From SIG440 sp045120135 (GTDB taxonomy: Bacteria; Bacillota; Clostridia; Monoglobales; Monoglobaceae): 31,232 nt of DNA. The position numbers were made by a program, and so were the translations under genes. Shown here one piece after another: positions 15,171 to 23,624 of this stretch. The stretch lies in assembly GCA_045120135.1 (NCBI GenBank), contig JBGVEN010000011.1, positions 1 to 31,232 of the forward strand. Reading direction: 5' to 3'. The notes beneath the pieces were generated by a model. It was given only the letters and a program-made list of their open reading frames with translations. It did no database searches and was not told the DNA's origin. Every line of letters starts with the position of its first letter. Within the stretch, counting starts at the first letter, position 1.

Positions 15171-15637
15171 ATTATTTTCCATTTTTCAATTAATTGTTCA
15201 AGCGACCATTTGGCATTTGCCGGTGATGTTGAGGGCAGGCAGATTGCCGTGCGGTTTATTTCGCTCCGTATATATTTATTAAAATATTTTTCCGCTGTTT
15301 TTCCGTTAACAAAAATCTGCATTATATTTGCTGTATTCAAAATAGGCATCAGGTCATTCGGTACAACATTTTTTATGGTTGTGTCAGCACTTCCCTGTAT
15401 ATCACAGCTACCGATAACATCCCACACAGCTATCCGGTTTGAAAGCAGAAACGCTCTTTTTTCTTCAACCGTTTCAGGAACCGGAGCATCAAAAACTGCT
15501 GCGGTTACCCTCCAGAACCTGTTTTGGAGATGACCATAAAAGAACATTGCTTCTCTTGATTTCACCGACGGAAAGCTACCGAGAATAAGTATTCTTGAAT
15601 TTTTATCATAAAGAGGCTTTATGGGATGTACAATCAT
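15152..15637 (-). CDS. DNA-deoxyinosine glycosylase (hypoxanthine-DNA glycosylase)
   Basis: A 161-residue member of the uracil-DNA-glycosylase superfamily, hypoxanthine-DNA glycosylase branch, which removes deaminated adenine from DNA. Signature: RILILGSFPSVKSREAMFFYGHLQNRFWRV near the N-terminus and LPSTSPANAKW near residue 140, plus AVWDVIGSC in the middle. The ATG at 15637 is preceded by AGGTGA at 5 nt; an in-frame GTG at 15646 lies within that site. Monocistronic; its 3' end overlaps the terminator of the facing gene. Confidence 0.9.
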   Translation of the reverse strand: MIVHPIKPLYDKNSRILILGSFPSVKSREAMFFYGHLQNRFWRVTAAVFDAPVPETVEEKRAFLLSNRIAVWDVIGSCDIQGSADTTIKNVVPNDLMPILNTANIMQIFVNGKTAEKYFNKYIRSEINRTAICLPSTSPANAKWSLEQLIEKWKIIKCGNL

Positions 15638-15668
15638 AAATTTCACCTATTTTATACACGTTTTATTA

Positions 15669-15699
15669 AAAAAACGACAAGCCAAATCTTGTCGTTTTT
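15669..15699 (-). terminator. Terminator after tRNA-Leu
   Basis: ACGACAAG (15674-15681) and CTTGTCGT (15688-15695) around CCAAAT, with A and T runs on both sides. Confidence 0.85.
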
Positions 15700-15700
15700 C

Positions 15701-15784
15701 TGGTGCGCCCGAAGAGACTTGAACTCCCACATCATTGATACCAGATCCTAAGTCTGGCGCGTCTGCCAATTCCGCCACGGGCGC
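15701..15784 (-). tRNA. tRNA-Leu (anticodon TAG)
   Basis: An 84-nt class II tRNA with encoded CCA. Acceptor GCGCCCG/CGGGCGC, anticodon stem CCAGA/TCTGG around loop CTTAGGA giving anticodon TAG (reads CUA), a variable arm, and TTCAAGT in the T loop. Confidence 0.97.
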
Positions 15785-15804
15785 ATATTCAAATCACGAG
15801 CTTT

Positions 15805-15833
15805 ATTGTATCACCAAATTCAAATATTGTCAA
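15805..15833 (-). promoter_or_regulatory. Promoter of tRNA-Leu
   Basis: Consensus TTGACA at 15828-15833 and TACAAT at 15805-15810 on the minus strand, 17-bp spacer. Confidence 0.88.
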
Positions 15834-15837
15834 GAAG

Positions 15838-15870
15838 AAAAACGCAGAGTTTTTAAAGCTCTGCGTTTTT
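15838..15870 (-). terminator. Terminator after glycoside-hydrolase-like gene
   Basis: AAAAACGCAGAG (15838-15849) pairs with CTCTGCGTTTTT (15859-15870) around a 9-nt loop; T-run present on both strands. Confidence 0.9.
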
Positions 15871-15876
15871 AACATC

Positions 15877-17958
15877 TTATTTTTCTACTTTTACATCAAA
15901 GATTGAAATACCCAGCGGAGGAACCTTTCCGATAAATCCACAAGGAATTTCGCCTGCTTCGCCACCGCTTTGCATTATGAATGCTTTGGCACCGTCACCC
16001 TTGCCGGCAACCTGGGACTTATACAGATACTTAGCCGGAAGAAGTGGATATTTGCTGACACTCTTTACCTCCAAGACTCCCTTATCACTATAAATCGGTA
16101 CTCTGTTATAATTGTTTATAGGATTAAGAACATAGATTCTGTAAACACCGTTTTCCAGTTCGAATGTTATAATTGGCCTATCGCTATGGAAAATTGAATC
16201 CTCCGCTGCATCAAAAATAGTCTTTATCACGTTAATGAACGCCTCAGACAAATTTACAAATGGCATAGGAGTTGTAAAGAATGACGGGTCAATCCATTTT
16301 GATGGTTCGCCGGGCAAATAGTTGCAGAGTTGCTCATTTACGTCAAAACAAGCGTCTATTTCTCTTTTCTGTTCTTCATCAAGTGAAAGATTAAACACAA
16401 ACACACACAGCTTATGGGTGGCAAATTTATCTTCTACGCAAACATCGTAATTAAGCTTTGCTCCATCCATATATTCCTTTGAGGCTATACATACAACAGG
16501 TGCTTTTTTATAATTGAGAACTACAGCCTTTTCGTCTTCAGGAAGCAAATCAAAGTTTGGAACAAACAATGCCCCATTAAGAGTATCAACATCCTCTATC
16601 CTTGCAATTGCACCAAACGGTACCGCTTTATCCTGCATTGTATATGTGAGCTTATGTGCTGATGGTCTGCGGGTTTTAATATATTCATCCAGCAATGCAT
16701 AATGAGCCTTATCAGACCATATAATGGTTGGTGCACATATCTTCTTAGGTTTTAGATCCCAGGCAATTTTGTTGCGTTCGCCAATCCATTCCCATTCATC
16801 CTTGGTAATACCGTCACCCAAAGTTACCATATACCCTTTTGTTGAATGGTTGAACTTGCCATCCTTGTTATAAAACAAAGACGAAAGCATATACATATCG
16901 CGTTCAAGACGCATCGGCGCATGATGAATCATATCCCATTCCTCGGTGCAATCCTTTACGCCAAGCAATGTAAGTTGATTACCTTCGGGTGCAAATGCCG
17001 AAATAAACTGCGGCATTGACATAAGCTGACGGAACAGATTGCGAGTACAGTCAACAAGTTCAAGACCCTCGGGAACTGTTTCGGACACAATGTAATCAAC
17101 ACCTGCGGCATAAAGTCTTTTGTAGTCAATGCCGTAACGATAGAGTGCTTCAAACGGGTCGGAGCACCAGGCATTGTTTATCATTATCTTTTTGCCGTGG
17201 GGATGCAGTTTTGCTGCAACCTTACCCCAGAACTTTTCCCAGCGCCAGCAATAAAAATCAATCCATTCCCGGCGGAGATTATTCCATATATATTCCTGAC
17301 GGGCATCTATATCCTCCTGCTCATCAAAGCCAAGACGTCTTGTGATATTTTCAGGAAGTTCAACCATTGAATGTTCTATAAACTGTTCAAGCATATCTGT
17401 TGAAAAGTCACCGTTACAGATAGAGTGCTCGGGCGGGCAGAAAAAGTCCGACACGTGAACGCCTGCAAAACCATAATCCTCGAGAACCGCAAGAGTCTTT
17501 TCAGCAAAGAAGTCCTCGTAATATGTACCGTCCTTGAAACGCTTAAGGACATTAAGATTCATTCTTCCGTTGCAACCAAAAGACATAAGTTCAGGGTGGT
17601 CGCTTTCCCACTCCTGATGGCGTGTATTATCAAGGTAAACACCCATAATACCCACATAAGCTTCAACACCATTATCCGCAAGATTGTGTGCAAGGTCGCG
17701 GAGGTCATAGTTTGTCCACGGCTGTCTTTCACGGAACTCGTTACGGGGAGAACCGTAATATGAACAGTTATCGGGATGGAGAGTGAATTCCTTATCCATA
17801 CCCTCGTGCTGATTTATTATATCTGAATGGAACAGAAACACCGACATACCCTGAGGAATAAATCCAGTCTGGCTGAGGTATTCATTTACGCCTTTATCTT
17901 CCTTATCTCTGTCAAAGCCGATAAGTGGCATCCATATAAAGTTATTACTTTTTTCCAT
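15877..17958 (-). CDS. Cytoplasmic TIM-barrel glycoside-hydrolase-like protein, function unknown
   Basis: A 693-residue protein without signal peptide. Residues about 1-390 look like a (beta/alpha)8 barrel rich in Trp and Tyr; Asp171 (GVHVSDFFCPPEHS) and Glu293 (YIVSETVPEGLE) sit where clan-A glycosidases keep catalytic acids. Residues about 400-530 resemble the Rossmann-like trimerisation domain of GH42 beta-galactosidases (HYALLDEYIKTRRPSAHKLT, GALFVPNFDLLP), and the C-terminus is a beta-rich domain. I do not recognise a named family. It is probably an intracellular glycosidase acting on imported oligosaccharides (inference). Monocistronic: strong promoter, terminator and ribosome site AAAGGCGG. 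Confidence 0.75.
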   Translation of the reverse strand: MEKSNNFIWMPLIGFDRDKEDKGVNEYLSQTGFIPQGMSVFLFHSDIINQHEGMDKEFTLHPDNCSYYGSPRNEFRERQPWTNYDLRDLAHNLADNGVEAYVGIMGVYLDNTRHQEWESDHPELMSFGCNGRMNLNVLKRFKDGTYYEDFFAEKTLAVLEDYGFAGVHVSDFFCPPEHSICNGDFSTDMLEQFIEHSMVELPENITRRLGFDEQEDIDARQEYIWNNLRREWIDFYCWRWEKFWGKVAAKLHPHGKKIMINNAWCSDPFEALYRYGIDYKRLYAAGVDYIVSETVPEGLELVDCTRNLFRQLMSMPQFISAFAPEGNQLTLLGVKDCTEEWDMIHHAPMRLERDMYMLSSLFYNKDGKFNHSTKGYMVTLGDGITKDEWEWIGERNKIAWDLKPKKICAPTIIWSDKAHYALLDEYIKTRRPSAHKLTYTMQDKAVPFGAIARIEDVDTLNGALFVPNFDLLPEDEKAVVLNYKKAPVVCIASKEYMDGAKLNYDVCVEDKFATHKLCVFVFNLSLDEEQKREIDACFDVNEQLCNYLPGEPSKWIDPSFFTTPMPFVNLSEAFINVIKTIFDAAEDSIFHSDRPIITFELENGVYRIYVLNPINNYNRVPIYSDKGVLEVKSVSKYPLLPAKYLYKSQVAGKGDGAKAFIMQSGGEAGEIPCGFIGKVPPLGISIFDVKVEK

Positions 17959-17992
17959 AATACATTAACCGCCTTTCTGTGAACATGAGATA

Positions 17993-18021
17993 ATTATATA
18001 TGTTACATTTTAAAAAGTCAA
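17993..18021 (-). promoter_or_regulatory. Promoter of glycoside-hydrolase-like gene
   Basis: TTGACT at 18016-18021 and TATAAT at 17993-17998 on the minus strand, 17-bp spacer. Confidence 0.87.
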
Positions 18022-18035
18022 TGGTCAAAGCGCAG

Positions 18036-18060
18036 AAAAAGGCTGCAGAATCCTGCAGCC
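18036..18060 (-). terminator. Terminator after sigG remnant
   Basis: GGCTGCAG (18053-18060 on the minus strand) and CTGCAGCC (18041-18048) around GATT, then five T (18036-18040). Confidence 0.88.
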
Positions 18061-18067
18061 AAACCTG

Positions 18068-18559
18068 TCATAAATACTTTTTCATATGCCCTAACGCATT
18101 CTTTTCAAGCCGTGATACTTGCGCCTGAGATATACCTATTTCGTTCGCAATTTCCATCTGAGTTCGTCCTCTGAAGAACCGCATTTCGAGGATGTTCCGT
18201 TCGCGTGATGTAAGATGATTCATCGCTTCCTTGACGGATATTTCCTCAAGCCACGAGTCATCTATGTTTTTATCATCCTTGACCTGATCCATTACAAATA
18301 TGGCGTCACCGCCATCATGATATACCGGCTCATAAAGCGACACGGGGTCCATAATCGCATCAAGAGCTGCCGAAACCTCCTCGGGGGTAACTTCAAGCTC
18401 ACGGGCAACTTCCTCTACCGTTGGCTCTTTTGCGTTTTTATTGATAAGCCGTTCCTTTGCCGACAGCGCCTTATATGCCGTATCTCTCAAAGACCGGCTA
18501 ACGCGAATAGAGGTATTGTCTCTTAAATACCTACGTATTTCCCCGATTATCATTGGCAC
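18068..18559 (-). pseudogene. sigG: Sporulation sigma factor SigG, N-terminally truncated (regions 3 and 4 only)
   Basis: The 163 residues match the C-terminal two-thirds of SigG from VPMIIGEIRRYLRDN onward: RVSRSLRDTAYKAL, MDPVSLYEPVYHDGGDAIFVMDQ, then region 4 with its helix-turn-helix (TQMEIANEIGISQAQVSRLEK). Full-length SigG is about 255-260 residues; region 1 and nearly all of region 2, which melts and reads the -10 element, are absent. An in-frame TAG lies 21 nt upstream of the GTG at 18559, and an exporter gene ends at 18586, so no 5' part is hidden in this frame. A weak ribosome site (AAGGGA, 5 nt before the GTG) would allow a regions 3-4 fragment to be made. Gene remnant, truncated regulator and assembly join all remain possible. 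Confidence 0.82.
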
Positions 18560-18585
18560 GATTGTCCCTTGTCGAAAATACTATT

Positions 18586-19491
18586 TTATGCAGCTTTGCG
18601 GCGTTTGACTACAAGCTGTGATATTATTACACCGGTAAAGATCAACGCACAGCCTAAATATCCCGATGCTGTCATTACTTCTTTAAGGATAATTGCACCA
18701 CCCAATGCCCCGAACATAGATTCTGTTGAAAGTATGATTGATGCATAGGTCGGGTCGGCAGTTTTCTGGCCAATTATCTGGCAAGTATATGCAACACCTA
18801 CTGACAAAAGACCGCAGTACAAGATGGGAATAACGGCCTTTTGCATCATTGCAAGGGATATATCTTCGGTGAAGAACGCAATCACAAAGTTTAAAATTCC
18901 GCAAAAAACAAACTGGGTCATTGCAAACCTTAGGGAATAAATCCTGTCAACAAATCTGTCAATAACAAGTATATGTATTGCCCAGAATACCGCGTTAAGA
19001 AGCAATACAAAATCACCGTAGCCTATCTGCCAGCTTACCGCCCAATTTTCGCCCACTATGCATAAGAAGAACATTCCCACAACTGCAAGAACTGCACCAA
19101 TCCATACATTAATCGTAGTCTTTTTACCCAAAAAAATTCCAAATACAGGTACAAGAACAGTATATAGACCCGTCATAAAGCTTGCCTTACCTGCACTGCC
19201 GGTTATTTCGATGCCCTTTTGCTGAAGAGCAGACGCTGTAAAAAGAACCAGCCCTGCGAGAACTCCTGCAAAAATGGTTATCTTCATTCTGGATTTATGC
19301 ACTAAAGCCTCCTGCTCCCTTTTTTCAAATAAAAAAATTACCGGAATAAGTGATAATCCACCCAAAAGAAATCGCACTCCATTAAAAGTAAACACCTCAA
19401 CATAGTCCGCTCCCAGTCTTTGTGCAACAAAGGCAAACCCCCAAATCATAGCTGTCATTAAAAGCAGGGTAAGCGATTTAAACTTTTTCAT
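18586..19491 (-). CDS. EamA/DMT-family transporter
   Basis: A 301-residue membrane protein with about ten helices in two EamA repeats (first repeat GFAFVAQRLGADYVEVFTFNG, second AIHILVIDRFVDRIYSLR). The family exports amino acids, nucleobases or other metabolites; the substrate is not predictable. Two ATGs compete: 19500 is only 3-4 nt from AAAGGAAG, while 19491 has better spacing, so 19491 is used. It lies directly upstream of the sigG remnant on the same strand (26 nt). Confidence 0.88.
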   Translation of the reverse strand: MKKFKSLTLLLMTAMIWGFAFVAQRLGADYVEVFTFNGVRFLLGGLSLIPVIFLFEKREQEALVHKSRMKITIFAGVLAGLVLFTASALQQKGIEITGSAGKASFMTGLYTVLVPVFGIFLGKKTTINVWIGAVLAVVGMFFLCIVGENWAVSWQIGYGDFVLLLNAVFWAIHILVIDRFVDRIYSLRFAMTQFVFCGILNFVIAFFTEDISLAMMQKAVIPILYCGLLSVGVAYTCQIIGQKTADPTYASIILSTESMFGALGGAIILKEVMTASGYLGCALIFTGVIISQLVVKRRKAA

Positions 19492-19514
19492 AATAATCAT
19501 ACTTCCTTTTCAGT

Positions 19515-19547
19515 CAAACCGCCGCGACACTTTGCCACGGCGGTTTG
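19515..19547. other. GC-rich hairpin between trkH and EamA gene
   Basis: CAAACCGCCG (19515-19524) pairs with CGGCGGTTTG (19538-19547). The T-tract follows only on the plus strand, although both flanking genes are on the minus strand. Confidence 0.55.
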
Positions 19548-19550
19548 TTT

Positions 19551-20987
19551 TTATTTTTTCCAGGTATATGGTGAGAACAATATCAGCATCGGAAATACCT
19601 CCAGTCTGCCGACAAGCATATCCAAAACAAATACTATTTTGGATAGAATTGAGAAATTTGCAAAGTTACCCGTCGGGCCTACCATATCTAGTCCCGGACC
19701 AATATTATTGATTGTTGCAGCAACAGCTGTAACATTGGTAGTAAAATTAAAATTATCAAAGCTTATCAAAAGTAACGATGCTGCAAAAATGATAAAATAA
19801 GCAATCATATATACATTTATTGAGCGAATTGTTTCGTGTTCCACCATTCTGCCGTTCATCGTAATTTTATGCGTGCTTTTGGGATGTGCGGTAATCTTAA
19901 GCTCTTTAATTATAGTCTTTACTGCTATAAGAATTCGTGAGACCTTCATACCGCCACCGGTGCTTCCGGCACACGCCCCCACAAACATAAGCAGAACCAA
20001 TATGGTCTTTGAGAATTCAGGCCATAAATTGAAGTCATCAGTAGCAAAACCTGTTGTTGTAATAATCGACGCAACCTGAAATGCACTGTGTTTAAGTGCC
20101 TCCCCCACGCTCTGAAATGTTCCGGCAATATTAATACAGATAAGAATTATAGAAACAGCAACAATGCCCAGATACCATCTTAGTTCCTCTGAACGAATTG
20201 CCGTTAAAAATTTGCGGATAAGAATAAGATAGTATATTGAAAAATCAACACCAAAAATTAACATAAACACTGTTACTACAGTCTGGATATACGACGAATA
20301 GCCGGCTAAGCTATCATTCTTTATACCAAACCCACCTGTTCCGGCAGTTCCCAGTGCAGTAGTTATTGCATCAAAAAAGGTCATTCCACCCAAAATAAGG
20401 AACACAACCTCTGCAATAGTTAATGCTGTGTATATCCCGTAAAGAATTTTTGCTGTCGACTGAACCTTAGGTACAAGCTTGCCCACCGATGGTCCTGTAC
20501 TTTCTGCTTTTAAAAGGTAAAGATTATTACCACCCGAAAGCTTGACAAGTGATACCAGAAACACAAGAACACCCATGCCGCCAATCCAATGAGTAAAGCT
20601 ACGCCAAAAAAGCATACTTTTAGGCAAAGCCTCAACATTTCTTAAAATAGTTGCACCAGTTGTAGTAAATCCTGATACAGTTTCAAACAACGCGTCAACA
20701 TAGCTTGGGATTGAACCCGAAATTACAAATGGAATCGCACCGAAAAGACTCATAAAAATCCAGCTGAGAGATACCATCGCCAGTCCTTCTTTAGCGTACA
20801 TTCTGTGGTTTTTCGGGCGAATGCATTTAAGCAGCAGCCCCACAGCAAGGCAAATCGCAGAAGCTATCACAAACGCCCAAAGTTCTGCTTCGCCGTAACA
20901 TATTGCACAAATCATCGGCAGTATCATACAGGCTGCCTCGAGTATCAATGTCAAGCCAAGAACATTAAAAATCAGTCTGTAATTCAT
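19551..20987 (-). CDS. trkH: Potassium uptake channel subunit TrkH/KtrB
   Basis: A 478-residue membrane subunit of the Trk/Ktr K+ uptake system. The four pore loops are recognisable: SGFTTTGAT near 105, GTAGTGGFGIKNDS near 215, TTTGFATDDF near 313 and INNIGPGLDMVGPTG near 430, each with the selectivity glycine. CAGSTGGGMKVSRI near 340 is also typical. It lies 17 nt downstream of trkA, its cytoplasmic gating partner, and is translated from AGAGGAAG. Confidence 0.96.
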   Translation of the reverse strand: MNYRLIFNVLGLTLILEAACMILPMICAICYGEAELWAFVIASAICLAVGLLLKCIRPKNHRMYAKEGLAMVSLSWIFMSLFGAIPFVISGSIPSYVDALFETVSGFTTTGATILRNVEALPKSMLFWRSFTHWIGGMGVLVFLVSLVKLSGGNNLYLLKAESTGPSVGKLVPKVQSTAKILYGIYTALTIAEVVFLILGGMTFFDAITTALGTAGTGGFGIKNDSLAGYSSYIQTVVTVFMLIFGVDFSIYYLILIRKFLTAIRSEELRWYLGIVAVSIILICINIAGTFQSVGEALKHSAFQVASIITTTGFATDDFNLWPEFSKTILVLLMFVGACAGSTGGGMKVSRILIAVKTIIKELKITAHPKSTHKITMNGRMVEHETIRSINVYMIAYFIIFAASLLLISFDNFNFTTNVTAVAATINNIGPGLDMVGPTGNFANFSILSKIVFVLDMLVGRLEVFPMLILFSPYTWKK

Positions 20988-21004
20988 AGATAATTACTCT
21001 TCCT

Positions 21005-22363
21005 CTACTGTAAAATATCGTTTATATCCTTAAAACCAAGATGCGTTGTAACAACGATTACTGTATCGCCCTGTCGGATTGCATCCTGACCTCGTGGAAT
21101 AATAATTCTGCCCTGACGGTTTATACAAGCAATAAGAACATTATCCTTAAGAGACAAATCCACAAGAGGTATACCTAAGACAGGCGAGTTCTCGTTTATT
21201 GTAAACTCAAGTGCCTCGGCTTTATCATCAAGGATAAGGTGCATAGTCTCAATATCACAATCAATTGAATTCTGCTTTGCACGCACAAACCTCACGATAT
21301 ACTCTGCCGTTATATCCTTGGGGTAAATTACTGTATCCAAATCAAGACTTGCTATTACATCATCATAGGACACACGATTAACTTTTGTAATAACCTTACC
21401 ATCCATTTGGCTTTTGGCAAATAATGAGAGCATTATATTCTCTTCGTCAATCCCCGTAAGCGATACAAAGGATTCGGCATTTTCAATACCTTCTTCAAAA
21501 AGAACACGGTTCTCCGTTCCGTCAGCATTGATAATCGTCGCCTTGGGAAGCATCTGGCAAAGTTCCTCGCAACGCTTGGTGTCTTTCTCGATTATTTTGA
21601 CTTTAATTCCACGCTGGGTCAGCTTATCCGCAAGATAGTACGAAGTTGCGCCACCGCCAACAATGATTGTATCCTTTACTCGGTTGGTTTTAATGCCAAT
21701 TTTGTGAAAAAATTCCGAACCGCTGAGCGGAGCTGCAACAATGCTGACAAAATCACCCTTTTTGATAACAAAACTACCATCGGGAATAAATGCCTCGTCA
21801 CCACGCTCTACACCGCACACAAGAATATCAGTGTTTAGCTTGGAATTAATTTCGCTGACCTTAATTTCATCAAGAACAGAGCCATCAGTTACCTTGAATT
21901 TAAGAATTTCGACTCTTCCTTTTGCGAAAGTATCAATCTGGATTGCAGACGGGAAGCGCAGTATTCTTGCAATCTCATTTGCCGCTGTGAGTTCAGGGTT
22001 GATTACCATTGCAAGACCCAAGTCATCTTTAAAAAGATGCAATTCGCGGCTATATTCAGGTTTTCTCACTCTTGCAATGGTCTGGCAGTTACCTGCTTTT
22101 TTTGCAATCAGACAGGTAAGAAGATTTAATTCGTCCGAACCTGTTACGGCAATGAGTATATCAGCAGTTTCAATACCGGCTTCAAGCAGAACCTCAAAGC
22201 TTGCGCCGCTGCCCACAACGCCCATTGCATCATACTGATTGATTATATCCTGAACAACATCATATTTAGGGTCAACAACTGTTATATTCTGATTTTCTTC
22301 CTGGCTGAGCTTTTCGGCAAGCTTCTGACCTACCTTTCCACAACCTATAATGATAGTATTCAT
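21005..22363 (-). CDS. trkA: Trk potassium uptake regulator TrkA
   Basis: A 452-residue cytoplasmic gating protein with two tandem RCK units, each a Rossmann NAD(H)/ATP-binding domain plus a TrkA-C domain. First Rossmann motif IIGCGKVGQKLAEKL at the N-terminus, second IVGGGATSYYLADKL near residue 232; TrkA-C features VLGIPLVDLSLKDNVLIACINRQG near 400. It binds TrkH and opens it in response to nucleotides. Its start is 9 nt after the stop of an SGNH hydrolase gene, with AAGGAGAG between, so the three genes share a transcript. Confidence 0.96.
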   Translation of the reverse strand: MNTIIIGCGKVGQKLAEKLSQEENQNITVVDPKYDVVQDIINQYDAMGVVGSGASFEVLLEAGIETADILIAVTGSDELNLLTCLIAKKAGNCQTIARVRKPEYSRELHLFKDDLGLAMVINPELTAANEIARILRFPSAIQIDTFAKGRVEILKFKVTDGSVLDEIKVSEINSKLNTDILVCGVERGDEAFIPDGSFVIKKGDFVSIVAAPLSGSEFFHKIGIKTNRVKDTIIVGGGATSYYLADKLTQRGIKVKIIEKDTKRCEELCQMLPKATIINADGTENRVLFEEGIENAESFVSLTGIDEENIMLSLFAKSQMDGKVITKVNRVSYDDVIASLDLDTVIYPKDITAEYIVRFVRAKQNSIDCDIETMHLILDDKAEALEFTINENSPVLGIPLVDLSLKDNVLIACINRQGRIIIPRGQDAIRQGDTVIVVTTHLGFKDINDILQ

Positions 22364-22372
22364 AGTCTCTCC

Positions 22373-23440
22373 TTATTTTAAAATCGATTCAATAACGCCG
22401 CCTATAACCTCTGCCATTCGCCAGAATCCCAAATCATTGGGATGCGTGCCGTCAACTGTGCATGCATCATGTCCATATTCGCCAAACAGCGAATAGCCGT
22501 CGACAAAATAAACATTTTTATCGCCTTGCGCCACAGCATCGGTATAGGTTTTGCGTATAATCTCCCTACGCTCTAAATCCTCTTCAACATAAAGACGAAT
22601 ATCCGGTCTGCTTACCAGAATTATCGGAGCCTCAGGATTATGCTTTCTTATAATATTATACGCTCTGCCGTGAGTTTCTCTCAAGTGTTCTACACTTGGC
22701 GAATTATAATCATAGTCCATTACAAATATGCTAAAGTCCAGCTTTGCCATATATTCAAGTATATTTTCTTCACCGCAGCCGCCGCTGGAAAAACCAAGGT
22801 TATGGATATTTGTATTAAAACGTCTTGAAATAATCGACGGATAGCAGTTTCCCGGTCTTGATGCACAGCCGCCCTGAGTTATTGACGAGCCATAGAATAA
22901 AATCGGTTTTTCGTACTTGTAATCATCCGCCGCTGTTAAAGTTGCAGTTTCCTGTAAGCCTATATAAAGGTCTGTCACATTGTTGTAAAGCGGAAAATTG
23001 ATGGTAATCTGCTTTTCTCCTCCTTGCTTGAATGTAATCACCGACTCGTAACCATCGGTCATAGTAAACGGCGGAACAAAACTGTCATAATATGTCGGTA
23101 CTCCGTCAATATCATAATAAAGGTCAAATCCCGACGAGCCGGTAAGCGGCATATGCGAAAACTTTGTAACATCCGGCATTACCGCCTTGATTGCCACATA
23201 TTCCGAGTTGGTTTTAAAACGAACTCTGCCACATGAGGTATTACCCGCAAGCACATCTACCTGGTAATTTACTTCCTTTGCAAGTTCAAACGGCAAGCGT
23301 TTGAACGGCGCTTCCTCCGGCTTATAAAAACCATATAACCTAAAGGGTTTTACTCTTACATCATGAAAGCACAAATCGGTCTTATCTATTTTTGTTTCGA
23401 CTTTAAGATTTTTATCTACAGCTCCAATATCGCGAGGCAT
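22373..23440 (-). CDS. SGNH/GDSL hydrolase with GxDLY N-terminal domain
   Basis: A 355-residue protein. The N-terminal half is the beta-sandwich that precedes some SGNH esterases, with its naming motif GSSGFDLYYD near residue 103; the C-terminal half is an SGNH hydrolase with catalytic Ser in GSSITQGG near 190, and Asp/His in DGTHPND near 330. Such proteins deacylate sugars or polysaccharides; no signal peptide is present, so a cytoplasmic substrate is expected. ATG at 23440 follows AAAGGAG by 8 nt; a TTG at 23446 is too close. It is the first gene of the trkA-trkH transcript, an odd partner for K+ uptake. Confidence 0.87.
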   Translation of the reverse strand: MPRDIGAVDKNLKVETKIDKTDLCFHDVRVKPFRLYGFYKPEEAPFKRLPFELAKEVNYQVDVLAGNTSCGRVRFKTNSEYVAIKAVMPDVTKFSHMPLTGSSGFDLYYDIDGVPTYYDSFVPPFTMTDGYESVITFKQGGEKQITINFPLYNNVTDLYIGLQETATLTAADDYKYEKPILFYGSSITQGGCASRPGNCYPSIISRRFNTNIHNLGFSSGGCGEENILEYMAKLDFSIFVMDYDYNSPSVEHLRETHGRAYNIIRKHNPEAPIILVSRPDIRLYVEEDLERREIIRKTYTDAVAQGDKNVYFVDGYSLFGEYGHDACTVDGTHPNDLGFWRMAEVIGGVIESILK

Positions 23441-23474
23441 TTTCAAAACTCCTTTATATAAAAAGTTATAGATA

Positions 23475-23502
23475 ATTATATCACATTTTGCAATATTGTC
23501 AA
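23475..23502 (-). promoter_or_regulatory. Promoter of SGNH-trkA-trkH operon
   Basis: Perfect consensus hexamers TTGACA (23497-23502) and TATAAT (23475-23480) on the minus strand, 16-bp spacer, with a TG upstream of the -10. Confidence 0.9.
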
Positions 23503-23503
23503 C

Positions 23504-23555
23504 AACAAAGCGGCATCAACCGTTCCGCTATGAGGACGGTCAATGCCGCTTTGTT
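23504..23555 (-). terminator. Terminator after opine dehydrogenase gene
   Basis: AACAAAGCGGCAT (23504-23516) pairs with its complement (23543-23555), with an inner ACCGT/ACGGT helix. It abuts the next operon's -35 box by one base; the T-tract is interrupted by G. Confidence 0.75.
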
Positions 23556-23624
23556 TATCCGTATGCGTTTTCACCAAAGGCAAATTTTTGACATGGATAT
23601 TAAATTAACATTTTTTATACAGTA

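Noticed and set aside
22274..22282. CAACTGTTA in trkA, considered as a third copy of the regulon palindrome
   Set aside because: Only a partial match, lacking the second half site, and inside a coding region away from promoters.
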